DNA from: Byssovorax sp.
GTDB taxonomy: Bacteria > Myxococcota_A > Polyangia > Polyangiales > Polyangiaceae
NCBI GenBank assembly: GCA_025362495.1
Contig: JANYGI010000124.1
Location: 1-64,000, forward strand
Length of the DNA: 64,000 bases
Direction: 5' to 3'
The notes under the pieces are model-generated. The model made no database searches. It was not told the DNA's origin and worked only from the letters and a program-made list of their open reading frames with translations. Shown here piece after piece: positions 8,468 to 17,030 of this stretch; the stretch's first letter is position 1, and the number at the start of each line of letters is the position of its first letter. Made by a program: the position numbers and the translations under genes.

Positions 8468-11400
8468 GTGCCCCCGATCTCCGACGCCTTGTCCACCCTG
8501 AGCGACCGCGGCCTCCGCCGGCTGCTCGGCGCTCGAACGTTCCTCCGCGGCCTGGAGTACTTCCGCCGTCGCGTCGTCGAGGACATCACCATCAACGAGA
8601 TGACGGCCAGCGGCACGGTCCGCGCGTCCGACTCGGAGCCGTACCCGGTGCTGGTCGAGCTCACCCCCGACGGGATCAAATCGCAGTGCAACTGCCCCGC
8701 GTACGCCAAGGGCGGGCAGCACTGCAAGCACGTCGCGGCCCTGCTCATCAGCGTGCGCGATCAGGCCCGCGGCACGCAGCCGCGCCGTGATCCGCCGCCG
8801 ATGCCGATGCCCGCGCTCCTGCCGCAGACGGCCCACGCGGGCGGGGGAGGGGACACGCCGAGCAAGCGGCTGAGGCGCCGCGATCGGCGCGGCCGCGTGC
8901 AGCCGGCGTCGACGATGGGCAACGGGGGAGGGCCGCCCAGCGCGCCGCACTCGCAGTCCTCGTCGCAGCCGTCCGAGCTCCGCGAGTCGCGCGTGGCGAC
9001 GGCCACGTTCACGGCGGCGCCCGCGCAGGATGCCACGGCGCGCCAGACCGGCATCGGCGCCTGGCTCCCGCCCGAGGGCAAGAGCGGCGGCCGCCGCGTC
9101 GAGTTCCGCCTGCACGTCCGGCAGGGCGGGCTCACGATCACGGTCCTCGACACCGAGCAGCGCGTCCCCGTCCTCCCGTCGCAAGCGCTCGCCTGGCAGA
9201 CGCTCTACCCGACGCCCGATCGCGACGCGCTCCGCCTGCTCGCCCGCTTCGAGAGCGGCAACCCGCGCCACCCCGCCGTCGACATCCGCGGCGAAGACGT
9301 GGCCGATCTGCTCCCGCTCCTCGAAGGCCAGCGCGTCCTCCTCGAGCCGGCGCTGATGCAGCTCCGCTTCGGCGACGAGCCGCTCAAGCCGCGCTTCGAT
9401 CTCGAGCTCGTCGGCGGCGACACCATCATCGTCAAGGCCAGCTTCGAGCGCGCGGGCGACAAGCGGCGCTTCTCGCTGCTCCAGGGCGGCTGGTTCGAGG
9501 GCTGGCCCTCGTGGCAAATCGACACGCAAGAGGGCATCGCGCGCCGGATCGACAAGCGCGTTTCCCCCGCGGCGATGCGGCGTTTGTTGCGATCGCCCAC
9601 CATCGGCGAGCCGATGCGCGAGCTGCCGCGGATCATCATGCAGGGCCTGCCGAAGATCGCCCTCGAGGTCGGCGCCGAGCTCCCCGAGCTCAGCCAGGTG
9701 GCCGACGTCGTCGACCTGTTACCGACGTTCCGCATGCGCGCCGGCGGCTCGCTCATCGACGCCCAGGTGCAGCTCTTCGCGGCCTACGGCGACGAAGAGA
9801 TCGAGGTCCGCGCCGACGGGATCTCGCTCCCGGTGATCATCCAGCCGCCGGAAGAAGGGATGAAGCGCGCCCGCTGCATCCGCGTCGACATCGCCGCGCA
9901 GCAGCAGGCCGCGGCCAAGCTCAACGCGCTCGGCCTCAAGCCCGACGAGACGGGCGAGTCGTTCGTCGCCAGCGGCGACGCCGCGATCCGCTTCTGGAGC
10001 GAGGGCCTGGCCGAGCTCCCCGACGACTGGGATCTCTTCGTCCCGGAAGACCTCGTCGATACCCAGGTCCGCCACAAGCCGATCGGCGTCTTCGCCAAGG
10101 TCACGAGCGGGATGGACTGGCTCAACGTCAAGCTCACCTACGAGAGCGAGGGCATCGCCGTCGATCGCGACGAGCTCCGCCGCTGCATCGCCCAGGGCAA
10201 GAAGTACGTGCGCCTCGAAGACGGCTCGTTCGCGGCCTTCGATCCCGATCAGGTCAAGGCGATGATGGAGCGCGAGGTCGAGATCCTCACGGCCGCCGGC
10301 AAGTCGGGCAAGCTCGCGCTGGCCCACGCCGGACGCGTCCAGGAGCTGCTCCAGCAGGCGCAGGGATCGAGCGTCACCGCCAGCGCGCGCGAGCTCTTCC
10401 AGAAGCTCGGCGGCATCGAGGAGATCGAGGCCACGAAGAAGCCTCGCAACCTCAAGGCGACGCTGCGGCCCTACCAGGAGGCCGGCCTCTCGTGGCTGAA
10501 GTTCATCCACGACATCGGCTCGGGCGGCGTCCTCGCCGACGACATGGGCCTCGGCAAGACGGTCCAGACCATCGCGCTCCTCCTCGCCGTGAAGCAGGAA
10601 GAGAAGCACCTGCGCACGCTGATCGTGGCGCCCACCAGCGTCGTCACCAACTGGGAGCGCGAGCTGGCCCGCTTCGCGCCGACGCTCTCCGTGGCCCTGT
10701 GGCACGGCGCGGATCGCAAGGAGCAATCCGAGGCCGTGAAGGAGGCCGAGGTCGTGATCACCAGCTACGCGCTGCTCCGTCGCGACGAAGAGTTCCTCTC
10801 CAAGCTCGACCTCACCTACGCGATCCTCGACGAGGCGCAGCACATCAAGAACCCGATGAGCGCCACCGCCGCTGCGGCGAAACGCCTTCATTCCAAGCGT
10901 CGATTGGCCCTCACCGGCACGCCGATCGAGAATCGGCTCTCCGAGATCTGGTCGATCTTCGACTTCGTCTCGCCGGGGCTCCTCGGCCCGCTCGATCGCT
11001 TCGAGCAGAAGTACAGCCGCCCGATCGAGGCCGGCGACTACAAGACGGCGCAGCGCCTCCGCTCGACGATCCACCCGTTCATCCTGCGGCGCACGAAGAG
11101 CGAGGTCGCCAAGGATCTCCCCGAGAAGATCGAGACGGATCAGATCTGCGATCTCACGGGCGAGCAGCGCAACGTCTACATGGCCGTCGCGAAAGAGGTC
11201 CGCGCCCAGGTCCTCGGCGAGGTCGAGCGCGTCGGCCTGGCGAAGAGCCAGATCCAGATCCTCGCGGGCCTCACGCGGCTGCGCCAGGCGGCCTGCGACC
11301 CGCGCTTGCTCGGCCTCCCGCGCGACTACAGCGACGAGGACTCGGGCAAGCTGGTGGCCCTGCGCGAGCTGATCTCCAACGCGGTGGAGGGCGGCCACAA

Positions 11401-11854
11401 GGTGCTCGTCTTCAGCCAGTTCGTGATGATGCTCAAGATCATCGAGAAGGCCATGAAGGAAGACTCGGTGCCCTACGAGTACCTCGACGGCTCCACGAAG
11501 GACCGCCAGGAGCGCGTCGACAACTTCCAGAACAACCCCTCGGTCCCGGTCTTCCTGATCAGCCTCAAGGCGGGCGGCACGGGCCTCAACCTCACGGCGG
11601 CGGATACCGTGATCCACTTCGATCCGTGGTGGAACCCGGCCGTCGAGCAGCAGGCCACCGACCGCGCCCACCGCATCGGCCAGACCAAGGTCGTCAACGC
11701 CTACCGCCTCGTCGCGGCCGGCACGATCGAGGAGAAGATCCTCCTGCTCAAGGCCAAGAAGCGCGAGCTGGTGGCGTCGGTCCTGAGCGAGGACGCGGGC
11801 GGCGCGAAGAAGCTCACCAAGACCGATCTGGAAGAGCTGTTCGCCGTCGACTGA
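8468..11854 (+). CDS. SWIM zinc-finger SNF2-family helicase
   Basis: The 1128-residue product is an ATP-dependent DNA translocase of the bacterial SNF2 (HepA/RapA-like) superfamily 2 type. An N-terminal SWIM zinc finger (CNCPAYAKGGQHCKH, near residues 75-90) is followed by a low-complexity Pro/Arg/Ser linker. A bacterial SNF2-associated middle region comes next. The helicase core has ADDMGLGKT (near 690), DEAQHIKNP (near 788), the motif III region ALTGTPIENR, and motifs V-VI SLKAGGTGLNL and QQATDRAHRIGQ (near 1060). It should act on DNA or nucleoprotein in the cytoplasm; the remodelled substrate is unknown. The GTG start has GAGG three bases upstream and precedes a conserved-looking helix. 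The frame is open back to 8321, so a longer start is possible. Confidence 0.9.
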   Translation: MPPISDALSTLSDRGLRRLLGARTFLRGLEYFRRRVVEDITINEMTASGTVRASDSEPYPVLVELTPDGIKSQCNCPAYAKGGQHCKHVAALLISVRDQARGTQPRRDPPPMPMPALLPQTAHAGGGGDTPSKRLRRRDRRGRVQPASTMGNGGGPPSAPHSQSSSQPSELRESRVATATFTAAPAQDATARQTGIGAWLPPEGKSGGRRVEFRLHVRQGGLTITVLDTEQRVPVLPSQALAWQTLYPTPDRDALRLLARFESGNPRHPAVDIRGEDVADLLPLLEGQRVLLEPALMQLRFGDEPLKPRFDLELVGGDTIIVKASFERAGDKRRFSLLQGGWFEGWPSWQIDTQEGIARRIDKRVSPAAMRRLLRSPTIGEPMRELPRIIMQGLPKIALEVGAELPELSQVADVVDLLPTFRMRAGGSLIDAQVQLFAAYGDEEIEVRADGISLPVIIQPPEEGMKRARCIRVDIAAQQQAAAKLNALGLKPDETGESFVASGDAAIRFWSEGLAELPDDWDLFVPEDLVDTQVRHKPIGVFAKVTSGMDWLNVKLTYESEGIAVDRDELRRCIAQGKKYVRLEDGSFAAFDPDQVKAMMEREVEILTAAGKSGKLALAHAGRVQELLQQAQGSSVTASARELFQKLGGIEEIEATKKPRNLKATLRPYQEAGLSWLKFIHDIGSGGVLADDMGLGKTVQTIALLLAVKQEEKHLRTLIVAPTSVVTNWERELARFAPTLSVALWHGADRKEQSEAVKEAEVVITSYALLRRDEEFLSKLDLTYAILDEAQHIKNPMSATAAAAKRLHSKRRLALTGTPIENRLSEIWSIFDFVSPGLLGPLDRFEQKYSRPIEAGDYKTAQRLRSTIHPFILRRTKSEVAKDLPEKIETDQICDLTGEQRNVYMAVAKEVRAQVLGEVERVGLAKSQIQILAGLTRLRQAACDPRLLGLPRDYSDEDSGKLVALRELISNAVEGGHKVLVFSQFVMMLKIIEKAMKEDSVPYEYLDGSTKDRQERVDNFQNNPSVPVFLISLKAGGTGLNLTAADTVIHFDPWWNPAVEQQATDRAHRIGQTKVVNAYRLVAAGTIEEKILLLKAKKRELVASVLSEDAGGAKKLTKTDLEELFAVD

Positions 11855-11873
11855 GCCTCCAGGTCTGATGTGA

Positions 11874-12005
11874 GGCGGGCCTCCGTGCCCGCCCCATGGA
11901 GTCTCTCGAGCGACCACACTCTCATCCGGATCCGCTCTGCCTGAACCTATTTCAGAAGGCGCACGCGGCTCGAGCTGGTCCATGTGGCGGGCACGGAGGC
12001 CCGCC
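11874..12005. repeat. paired REP-like palindromes
   Basis: GGCGGGCCTCCGTGCCCGCC at 11874-11893 and its exact reverse complement at 11986-12005 lie 92 bases apart. Each copy is itself a hairpin with a 7-base-pair GGCGGGC/GCCCGCC stem. Inverted pairing of palindromic units between convergent genes is the architecture of BIME/REP elements. Confidence 0.65.
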
Positions 12006-12050
12006 CCACACCGGAAGGCATTCCTGCTCAGGATCACTCGGAACGCAAAA

Positions 12051-12100
12051 GCAAGAAAGCCCCCCGGGCCGCGAGGCCAAGGGGGCTTCTTTTTGCCTTT
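12051..12100. terminator. bidirectional intrinsic terminator
   Basis: A GC-rich stem (AAGCCCCCC... paired with ...GGGGGCTT) is flanked by an A-run on the left and CTTTTT on the right. It therefore ends in a U-tract whichever strand is transcribed. It lies between the convergent helicase gene and the TolR-type gene ending at 12110. This is the best Rho-independent terminator in the window. Confidence 0.85.
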
Positions 12101-12109
12101 AAATCAAGG

Positions 12110-12760
12110 CTATTTTTTGTTCTTACCGCTGATCACCATCAGGTGATACTTGCCGAACTCGCTCTGGCCGAGCGTGAACAGCACCTCGATCAGCAGGCGG
12201 TACGGCGTCGTCGTGTCGGCGACGATGATCGCCTCCGACGTCGAAGGATCCTGCCCCTTGGCGGCGCGGATCGCCTTGTCCGTCTCGCGCGCGTGCTGCA
12301 GCGAGTTGGCGAGCGGCACGATGTACATGTCGTTCGGGCCGCTGCGCTTGTACTTGGCGTCGACGCCCGACTGCGCGAGCTGCTCCCGCGAGGGCAGCAG
12401 CACGACGGGGTTGGGATCGTCGCCGACGAGGATCTGCGACTTCGAGATCACGACGACGACGCCCTCTTGCGCCGCCTCGGTGCGCATCACCGAGGCCGGG
12501 AGCGAGAGGTCCTTCGACTGCGGCGTCGAGGCCGACGACGCCGCCACGGTCTTCAGCATGAAGACCAGGATGATCGTCATCAGATCGAGCATCGCGGTGA
12601 TGTTCAAGAAGTCGATCTCCGGCTCCTTGAAGTTGCGGCGCTTGGCCTTGCGCAGCGCCGCCTTGAAGCGGACGATGCTGCCGCTCTTCGCCGCGGGCGG
12701 CGGAGGACGGTTCGAGGCCGGGCCCGGCGTACCCGAGGGCGGACGCACCGAGCCGCTCAT
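12110..12760 (-). CDS. ExbD/TolR-type biopolymer transport subunit
   Basis: The 216-residue protein has a basic, Pro-rich cytoplasmic N-terminus and then a single membrane helix containing the proton-carrying Asp of the ExbD/TolR family (NITAMLDLMTIILVFML). A periplasmic domain follows. In this family a TolR dimer sits in a TolQ pentamer and turns proton flow into periplasmic work. It is the last gene of a three-gene minus-strand unit; its ATG overlaps the stop of the preceding ExbD-type gene by four bases (ATGA), which implies coupled translation. The bidirectional terminator lies immediately downstream. No TonB, TolA or TolB gene is nearby, so it should not be called a true Tol or Ton protein. 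Confidence 0.88.
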   Translation of the reverse strand: MSGSVRPPSGTPGPASNRPPPPAAKSGSIVRFKAALRKAKRRNFKEPEIDFLNITAMLDLMTIILVFMLKTVAASSASTPQSKDLSLPASVMRTEAAQEGVVVVISKSQILVGDDPNPVVLLPSREQLAQSGVDAKYKRSGPNDMYIVPLANSLQHARETDKAIRAAKGQDPSTSEAIIVADTTTPYRLLIEVLFTLGQSEFGKYHLMVISGKNKK

Positions 12761-13320
12761 CGCGCCGCTCCGAAGTGGACTTCGGGGAAGAGCTCTTCCT
12801 CGTTGTCGTTGCGGAGCGAGTCCATCACGTCGATCACCGTCTTGTACTCGACGCCGGGGTTCGCCGTGATCGTCACCTGGGTCTCCTCTTTGAACGCGCT
12901 GTTCGCGTTCTTGAGGCGCTTCGCGCACGCCGTCAGGCTCTTGAAGTCGTAGTCGTCGCCGACCTTCGGCACCGTGATGCCGCTGCCGACGTCGTTGCAG
13001 CCCGTCGCGATGTTGCCGCTCGAGGTCTTCAGCGTGATGCCCTGCGTGACGATGAAGCACGCCAGGTTCAGCGACTTCGTCGATGGATCGACGCGCACCT
13101 TGCCGCCGCCGATGGCGGGCGGCGTGGTGTCGATCGACGCGACGAACGACACCGATATGCTCGCCAGCACGAACATCATGATGTTCGTGATGATGTCGAG
13201 GTACGGGATGATGTTGAGCTCACCCGCCTCGTCGCCAGGCGCCGGCTCGTGCGGCTGCGAGAGCCGTCGAATCCGGGAGCGCTGGGCGGCGCTGAGCGGG
13301 GCGTCTGTGGGGTCGGCCAT
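12757..13320 (-). CDS. ExbD/TolR-type biopolymer transport subunit
   Basis: The 187-residue product has a short cytoplasmic tail, the signature ELNIIPYLDIITNIMMFVL with the conserved membrane Asp, and a periplasmic domain. That domain carries three Cys (ACFIVTQ, ATGCNDV, TACAKR) in an insert before the usual TolR fold. The Cys residues could form a disulfide in the periplasm. It is the middle gene of the minus-strand unit. It lies 17 bases downstream of the MotA/TolQ-type gene and overlaps the next TolR-type gene by four bases. Having two different TolR-type partners for one TolQ-type subunit is the arrangement of AglR-AglQ-AglS in Myxococcus gliding. The assignment to such a motor is inference from this arrangement. 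Confidence 0.88.
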   Translation of the reverse strand: MADPTDAPLSAAQRSRIRRLSQPHEPAPGDEAGELNIIPYLDIITNIMMFVLASISVSFVASIDTTPPAIGGGKVRVDPSTKSLNLACFIVTQGITLKTSSGNIATGCNDVGSGITVPKVGDDYDFKSLTACAKRLKNANSAFKEETQVTITANPGVEYKTVIDVMDSLRNDNEEELFPEVHFGAAR

Positions 13321-13337
13321 GGGGGGCGCCGATCGGG

Positions 13338-14018
13338 CTAGTAGCCCGTCTTCCCGCTGACGGTGAGCAGGTTGAACACGCGCTCGGTCGTCGACTCGAG
13401 ATCGTGCTGGATGTTCTTCGACCGCGTGTGAAGAAACACGTGCGCGATCATGCAGACGACGGCGATGCTGAGGCCGAACGCCGTGTTGTACATGGCCTCG
13501 GCGATGCCGTTCGACAGCATGCGCTGCTTGTCGGACGCCGAGAGGCCCTGCGCCGCGATCGACGCGAAGGTCCGGATCAGACCGGCGACGGTGCCGATGA
13601 GGCCGATGAGCGTCGCGATGTTCGCGAGCGACCACAGCGTGGCGATCCGCTTCTCCACCGCGGGCTTGAGCTCGGACAGCTTCTCCGAAAGCGCGGCGTC
13701 GATCTCGTCGGCGCCCTTGTTGGCGTGCGTGAGGCCCGCCTTCACGAGCTGCAAGATCGGGTAGTCGCTCGCGTCGCACAGCTTGATCGCCCGGTCGATG
13801 TTACCGGCCGCGACGAGCTTCTTGATCTGGGCGAAGAACTCTTTCGAGTTCACCCGGTAGCGCCCGAGCTGGAAGGCCGCCCTCTCGACGATGATCGTCA
13901 GCACGATCGCGGAGACGACCAGGTTGAACATGAGGAACGTGGGATTGTCCTTGATGGCGGCAAGCGCCCCGCCCTCGGTCCCACCACCCTCGGCCGCCAA
14001 CATCAGCAGATGACGCAT
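13338..14018 (-). CDS. MotA/TolQ/ExbB proton channel subunit
   Basis: The 226-residue protein carries the MotA/TolQ/ExbB domain. There is a first helix near residues 24-45, a large cytoplasmic loop, and two further helices with ATLIGLIGTVAGLIRTF and the polar-residue helix NTAFGLSIAVVCMI that lines the proton path. A stator-forming pentamer around a TolR-type dimer is expected in the inner membrane. The start MRHLLM is preferred over the longer open frame: it directly precedes the acidic leader and has AAGGGA some ten bases upstream. It heads the minus-strand unit and is divergent from a second, similar set at 14889. The 870-base gap between the two sets presumably holds both promoters. Confidence 0.9.
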   Translation of the reverse strand: MRHLLMLAAEGGGTEGGALAAIKDNPTFLMFNLVVSAIVLTIIVERAAFQLGRYRVNSKEFFAQIKKLVAAGNIDRAIKLCDASDYPILQLVKAGLTHANKGADEIDAALSEKLSELKPAVEKRIATLWSLANIATLIGLIGTVAGLIRTFASIAAQGLSASDKQRMLSNGIAEAMYNTAFGLSIAVVCMIAHVFLHTRSKNIQHDLESTTERVFNLLTVSGKTGY

Positions 14019-14888
14019 CCTCGAAGTCCCTTTCTCTGCGTCGCCAAGTCGATACGCTCTCACGTTCTTGCGACGAACAAAACGCGACTTTTCGCGCCTC
14101 GCGGCGACTATAGCCGCCGCTTCTCCGTGGACGCAAGCTTCCCCGAACGGTCGACCCTTCGTGAGGTGCGCTTTCTTGACGGATGAGGGGGAGCCGACCC
14201 TCGCGCACCCTCGCTCACCCCGCGCTTCGACGGGGCTCCGGCTCACCGGAGCAGCGAGGCGGCGCCGCGACCGCACGGAAAAAGAAGAGCGCGACGCGAC
14301 ACGCCGCCGCGGTCGGGCCGCGCTTCGCCGACCGAGTGCGTTCTCAGCGTAAGGTTTTGCTCGTACGCTAACGAGATCGCAGGCCAAATCTTGCTTGACG
14401 TGCGCGGGTCCGACTCGCGAAGATGCGCGGCTGCCGACGCTTGAACCCACGCTTCCCACGTTCCTCGAGGTGGCCGAGAGGTGCGCAGGACGAATCGGGG
14501 TCTCGAGTGTCGGCGACGATATCGATCTCGGTGGCGCGACGACGAACGAAGCGTCCACCGATTTCGACGATGGAGACGACGACGAACGCTTGCAGATCGG
14601 AGCACCGGTCGGCTAGCGTCCCACCCGCGTCAGCGCGGGCTCCACAATCTCTCGACACGTTGGATCCCGCGCGGATGACGGCAGGAGCAAAAAGAGACTG
14701 TGAAGGCGGAATGCGGATCAAAGATGCAATCGAAGCTCGATTTTCGAGGAACCGAACGCGTGATCCGATGGTCCGAGCGCACTCTCCGGAGCTCGAACAA
14801 GGTTTCTCGGTTTTGAGGCCACACATCATCGAACGGTGACGCGCGGCCTCTCAACGGAGGGCGCTCGGCGAATTGGAGGACAACGAAG
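14019..14888. other. long divergent intergenic region between two TolQ/TolR sets
   Basis: I recognise no gene in these 870 bases. Base composition is less GC-biased than the flanking genes, especially 14640-14830. Two perfect hairpins are visible: GCTCCGG-CTCA-CCGGAGC at 14235-14252, and CGGTCGG/CCGACCG at 14310-14334 with an 11-base loop. A short acidic open frame at 14395-14616 (TTG start) has poor codon bias and is not called. Divergent promoters must lie here, but I cannot place them confidently. Confidence 0.6.
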
Positions 14889-15548
14889 ATGCACGGAGCA
14901 TACGCACATTTTGTAGAGGGTGGATGGGGCATGTGGCCTATCCTTTTCTGGTCGATCGTGACCATCGGCATCATTGTTGAGCGCGCCCTCTTCCTGTTCG
15001 GCTCGTCGATCAACAAGGATGTCTTCCTCGCCACGATGCAGAAATGCATCCTCGCGGGCGACGTCGGCAAGGCCGTGAAGATGTGCTCGGCGGCGAACGC
15101 GCCCCTCGCGCGCATCGTCCAGGCGGGTCTCGTCAAGGTGAATCGCCCCGACGAAGAGGTTCAGGCCGCCATGGACGAGGCCGCGCTTCGCGAGCTCCCC
15201 AAGGTCAGCGCCCGCACCGCATACCTGGCGCTCCTCGCCAACCTGGCGATGCTCTCGGGCCTCCTCGGGACCGTGACGGGCCTCATCAAGTCGTTCGGCG
15301 CCGTCGCCGGCGGCTCGATCGATCCCAGCCAGAAGGCGACCATCCTCGCCAACGGCATCTCGGAGGCCATGAACTGCACCGCGTTCGGTCTCGGCGTCGC
15401 CATCGTCGGCCTCATCGGCTTCGCCATTCTCAATGGCAAGACGCAGGGCATCGAGGACGACATCAACGAGGCGTCCGTGCAGATCCTGAACCTCGTCGTC
15501 GCGAATCGCCAGAAGGTGAACGTCGCGGCGGTGAACCAGGCCGCGTAA
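14889..15548 (+). CDS. MotA/TolQ/ExbB proton channel subunit
   Basis: The 219-residue protein has the MotA/TolQ/ExbB architecture. The first helix (WPILFWSIVTIGIIVERALF) is near residues 14-35. LAMLSGLLGTVTGLIKSFGAV and CTAFGLGVAIVGLIGFAIL form the pore helices. GGAGG lies nine bases before the ATG, a strong ribosome site. It is the first gene of a plus-strand unit with two ExbD/TolR-type genes and a membrane-anchored protein. It resembles the minus-strand TolQ-type protein (13338-14018) in layout but differs in sequence, so the two sets are paralogous modules, not a recent duplication. Confidence 0.9.
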   Translation: MHGAYAHFVEGGWGMWPILFWSIVTIGIIVERALFLFGSSINKDVFLATMQKCILAGDVGKAVKMCSAANAPLARIVQAGLVKVNRPDEEVQAAMDEAALRELPKVSARTAYLALLANLAMLSGLLGTVTGLIKSFGAVAGGSIDPSQKATILANGISEAMNCTAFGLGVAIVGLIGFAILNGKTQGIEDDINEASVQILNLVVANRQKVNVAAVNQAA

Positions 15549-15568
15549 GCACCGAGGTTCGTTCGATT

Positions 15569-15593
15569 GGTGGGCACCCTCGGGTCGCCCACC
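15569..15593 (+). promoter_or_regulatory. intercistronic hairpin
   Basis: GGTGGGC-ACCC, loop TC, GGGT-C-GCCCACC makes an 11-base-pair stem with one bulged base. It lies 20 bases after the TolQ-type stop in a 178-base spacer. There is no U-tract, so it is more likely an mRNA-stability or attenuation element than a full terminator. Such a hairpin could raise the ratio of channel subunit to TolR-type subunits. Confidence 0.45.
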
Positions 15594-15726
15594 TCCTCCA
15601 GGGTCCGTGGGGGAGCGCGGCGTCGCAAGGTGCAGCGCTCCCCGCCTCGGAGGCCCGCACAGCAGTTTCGAGTAGCACGCACGGCGTCCGTTTCGTGGAC
15701 GCCCCCAGATTGAGCGGAGGTTCCCC

Positions 15727-16293
15727 GTGGGTGGTGTAGACGTCGATACCGGTGGCAAGAAGCGGTCGACCAACAGCGAAATCAACATGGTCCCGTTCAT
15801 CGACCTGTTGTTCGTCACGGTGGCGTTCCTCCTGATCACCGCGGTGTGGGTCACGAACTCGCGCATCAACGCGGACGCGCAGGTCCCCGGCCCGCCGGAC
15901 CCGAACAAAGAGCTGACTCCGCAGACTCCCGAGAAGGTTCTGAACCTTCACATCGGCGAGAACGATTTCGGCCTCGTGTGGAAGCAGGGCGCGACGGTCG
16001 TGAGCGAAGTGAAGGTCCCGAAGACGCCTGTCGAGCTCGGCGACGGCTCGACGAAGGTCCTCCGCTACCCGGACCTCGCGAAGAAGATCGAAGAGGAGTG
16101 GAAGGCCCAGGGCGGCCACCGCGACGCGAGCGACAAGAAGCTCGATCAGTGCATCCTCTACAGTGATAACCGGACCCAGTTCAAAGAGCTGGTGGCCGTC
16201 CTCGATGCGCTCTACTCCCCGAAGCGGGAGATGATCCTCGGCAAAGAGACGAAGAAGATCCCGGTCTTCAACATGACGTTTTCCGTGCGTTGA
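15727..16293 (+). CDS. ExbD/TolR-type biopolymer transport subunit
   Basis: The 188-residue protein begins at a GTG with GGAGG about seven bases upstream. The family signature is EINMVPFIDLLFVTVAFLLI near residues 18-37, with the conserved Asp in the membrane helix. A periplasmic domain follows with one Cys (DQCILYSDN). It pairs with the TolQ-type channel encoded 178 bases upstream and with a second TolR-type protein downstream. A function in proton-driven envelope or motility work is expected from the family. The precise process is unknown because no TolA, TonB or Pal gene adjoins. Confidence 0.88.
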   Translation: MGGVDVDTGGKKRSTNSEINMVPFIDLLFVTVAFLLITAVWVTNSRINADAQVPGPPDPNKELTPQTPEKVLNLHIGENDFGLVWKQGATVVSEVKVPKTPVELGDGSTKVLRYPDLAKKIEEEWKAQGGHRDASDKKLDQCILYSDNRTQFKELVAVLDALYSPKREMILGKETKKIPVFNMTFSVR

Positions 16294-16300
16294 GTTTCGA

Positions 16301-16344
16301 TGGGGCCGCAAGCGGCCCCAGGTCGATGGGCCGCTAGCGGCCCA
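16301..16344. repeat. tandem GGGCCGC-type hairpins
   Basis: TGGGGCCGC-AA-GCGGCCCCA (16301-16320) and TGGGCCGC-TA-GCGGCCCA (16327-16344) are perfect palindromic hairpins side by side in the spacer between two ExbD-type genes. A third member of the same family occurs at 41419-41440. They may modulate transcription or mRNA stability within this operon. Confidence 0.6.
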
Positions 16345-16385
16345 AACCCTCGGACTTTGCTAGGACTCTCGGAGCAAGACCCACG

Positions 16386-16988
16386 ATGGATAGGTACAAC
16401 CCCAAAGCCCACCACAACCCGCACGCCCACGTCATTCACGCGCCCGGCGCGCGCCTGATGCACGGCGTGAAGCTCCGGTACGTGTGGAACAAGGTGCAGG
16501 GGCACGGCCACCGAAGCCCGAACGCCAGCCTCAACTTGGTGAGCTTCATCGACTTCCTCTCGGTCATCGTGATCTTCCTCCTGATGTCGTTCTCGGCGTC
16601 GGGCGAGATCGCGGTCGACAAGAACGTCACCCTGCCCAAGGCCGAGAACGTGGAGGCGATCATCGACGCCCCCATGGTGGCCGTGAACGGCAACCAGATC
16701 CTCGTCGACGGCGTGCAGGCCGGGTCGACCCGCTCGATCGAAGAGCTCGGTCGCCTCCAGAAGATCGACGAGCTCTTCGCGCTGTTGAAGAACAAGCGCG
16801 AGCTCTGGAAGCAAGTCCAGCCGAACAAGCCGTTCCCCGGCGTCTGCATCTTGCAGGTCGATCAGAACGTGTCCGCGCTCGTGGTGAAGTCGGTCTTCCA
16901 GACGGCGGCGTTCGCGGGTTACCCGAACGTCAGCTTCATGGTCGGCAAGATCCCCTCGACGTCCGGCGCCGCCCCGGCGGCGGAGTAG
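16386..16988 (+). CDS. ExbD/TolR-type biopolymer transport subunit
   Basis: The 200-residue protein has an unusually long His-rich cytoplasmic N-terminus (six His within the first 30 residues). The TolR-type helix LNLVSFIDFLSVIVIFLLM follows near residues 50-68, with its conserved Asp, and then a periplasmic domain ending in an Ala/Pro tail. It is the second TolR-type partner of the plus-strand set. The His-rich segment could bind metal, but no known family motif supports that. Two perfect hairpins lie in the spacer upstream. Confidence 0.86.
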   Translation: MDRYNPKAHHNPHAHVIHAPGARLMHGVKLRYVWNKVQGHGHRSPNASLNLVSFIDFLSVIVIFLLMSFSASGEIAVDKNVTLPKAENVEAIIDAPMVAVNGNQILVDGVQAGSTRSIEELGRLQKIDELFALLKNKRELWKQVQPNKPFPGVCILQVDQNVSALVVKSVFQTAAFAGYPNVSFMVGKIPSTSGAAPAAE

Positions 16989-17030
16989 CTCTCCCTCCCT
17001 TCTCACCTTCAGTCCTTTCCCGAGCACCCC

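Noticed and set aside
9511-11868. 785-codon open frame overlapping the SNF2 gene
   Set aside because: The helicase motifs are in the other frame; this frame is Arg/Pro/Gly-rich and motif-free.
14395-14616. Acidic 73-codon frame in the divergent region
   Set aside because: The start is TTG without a ribosome site, third-position GC is poor and there is no recognisable feature.
14368-14829. 153-codon minus-strand frame in the same region
   Set aside because: It is Ser/Arg-rich, without codon bias, and competes with the expected promoter region.
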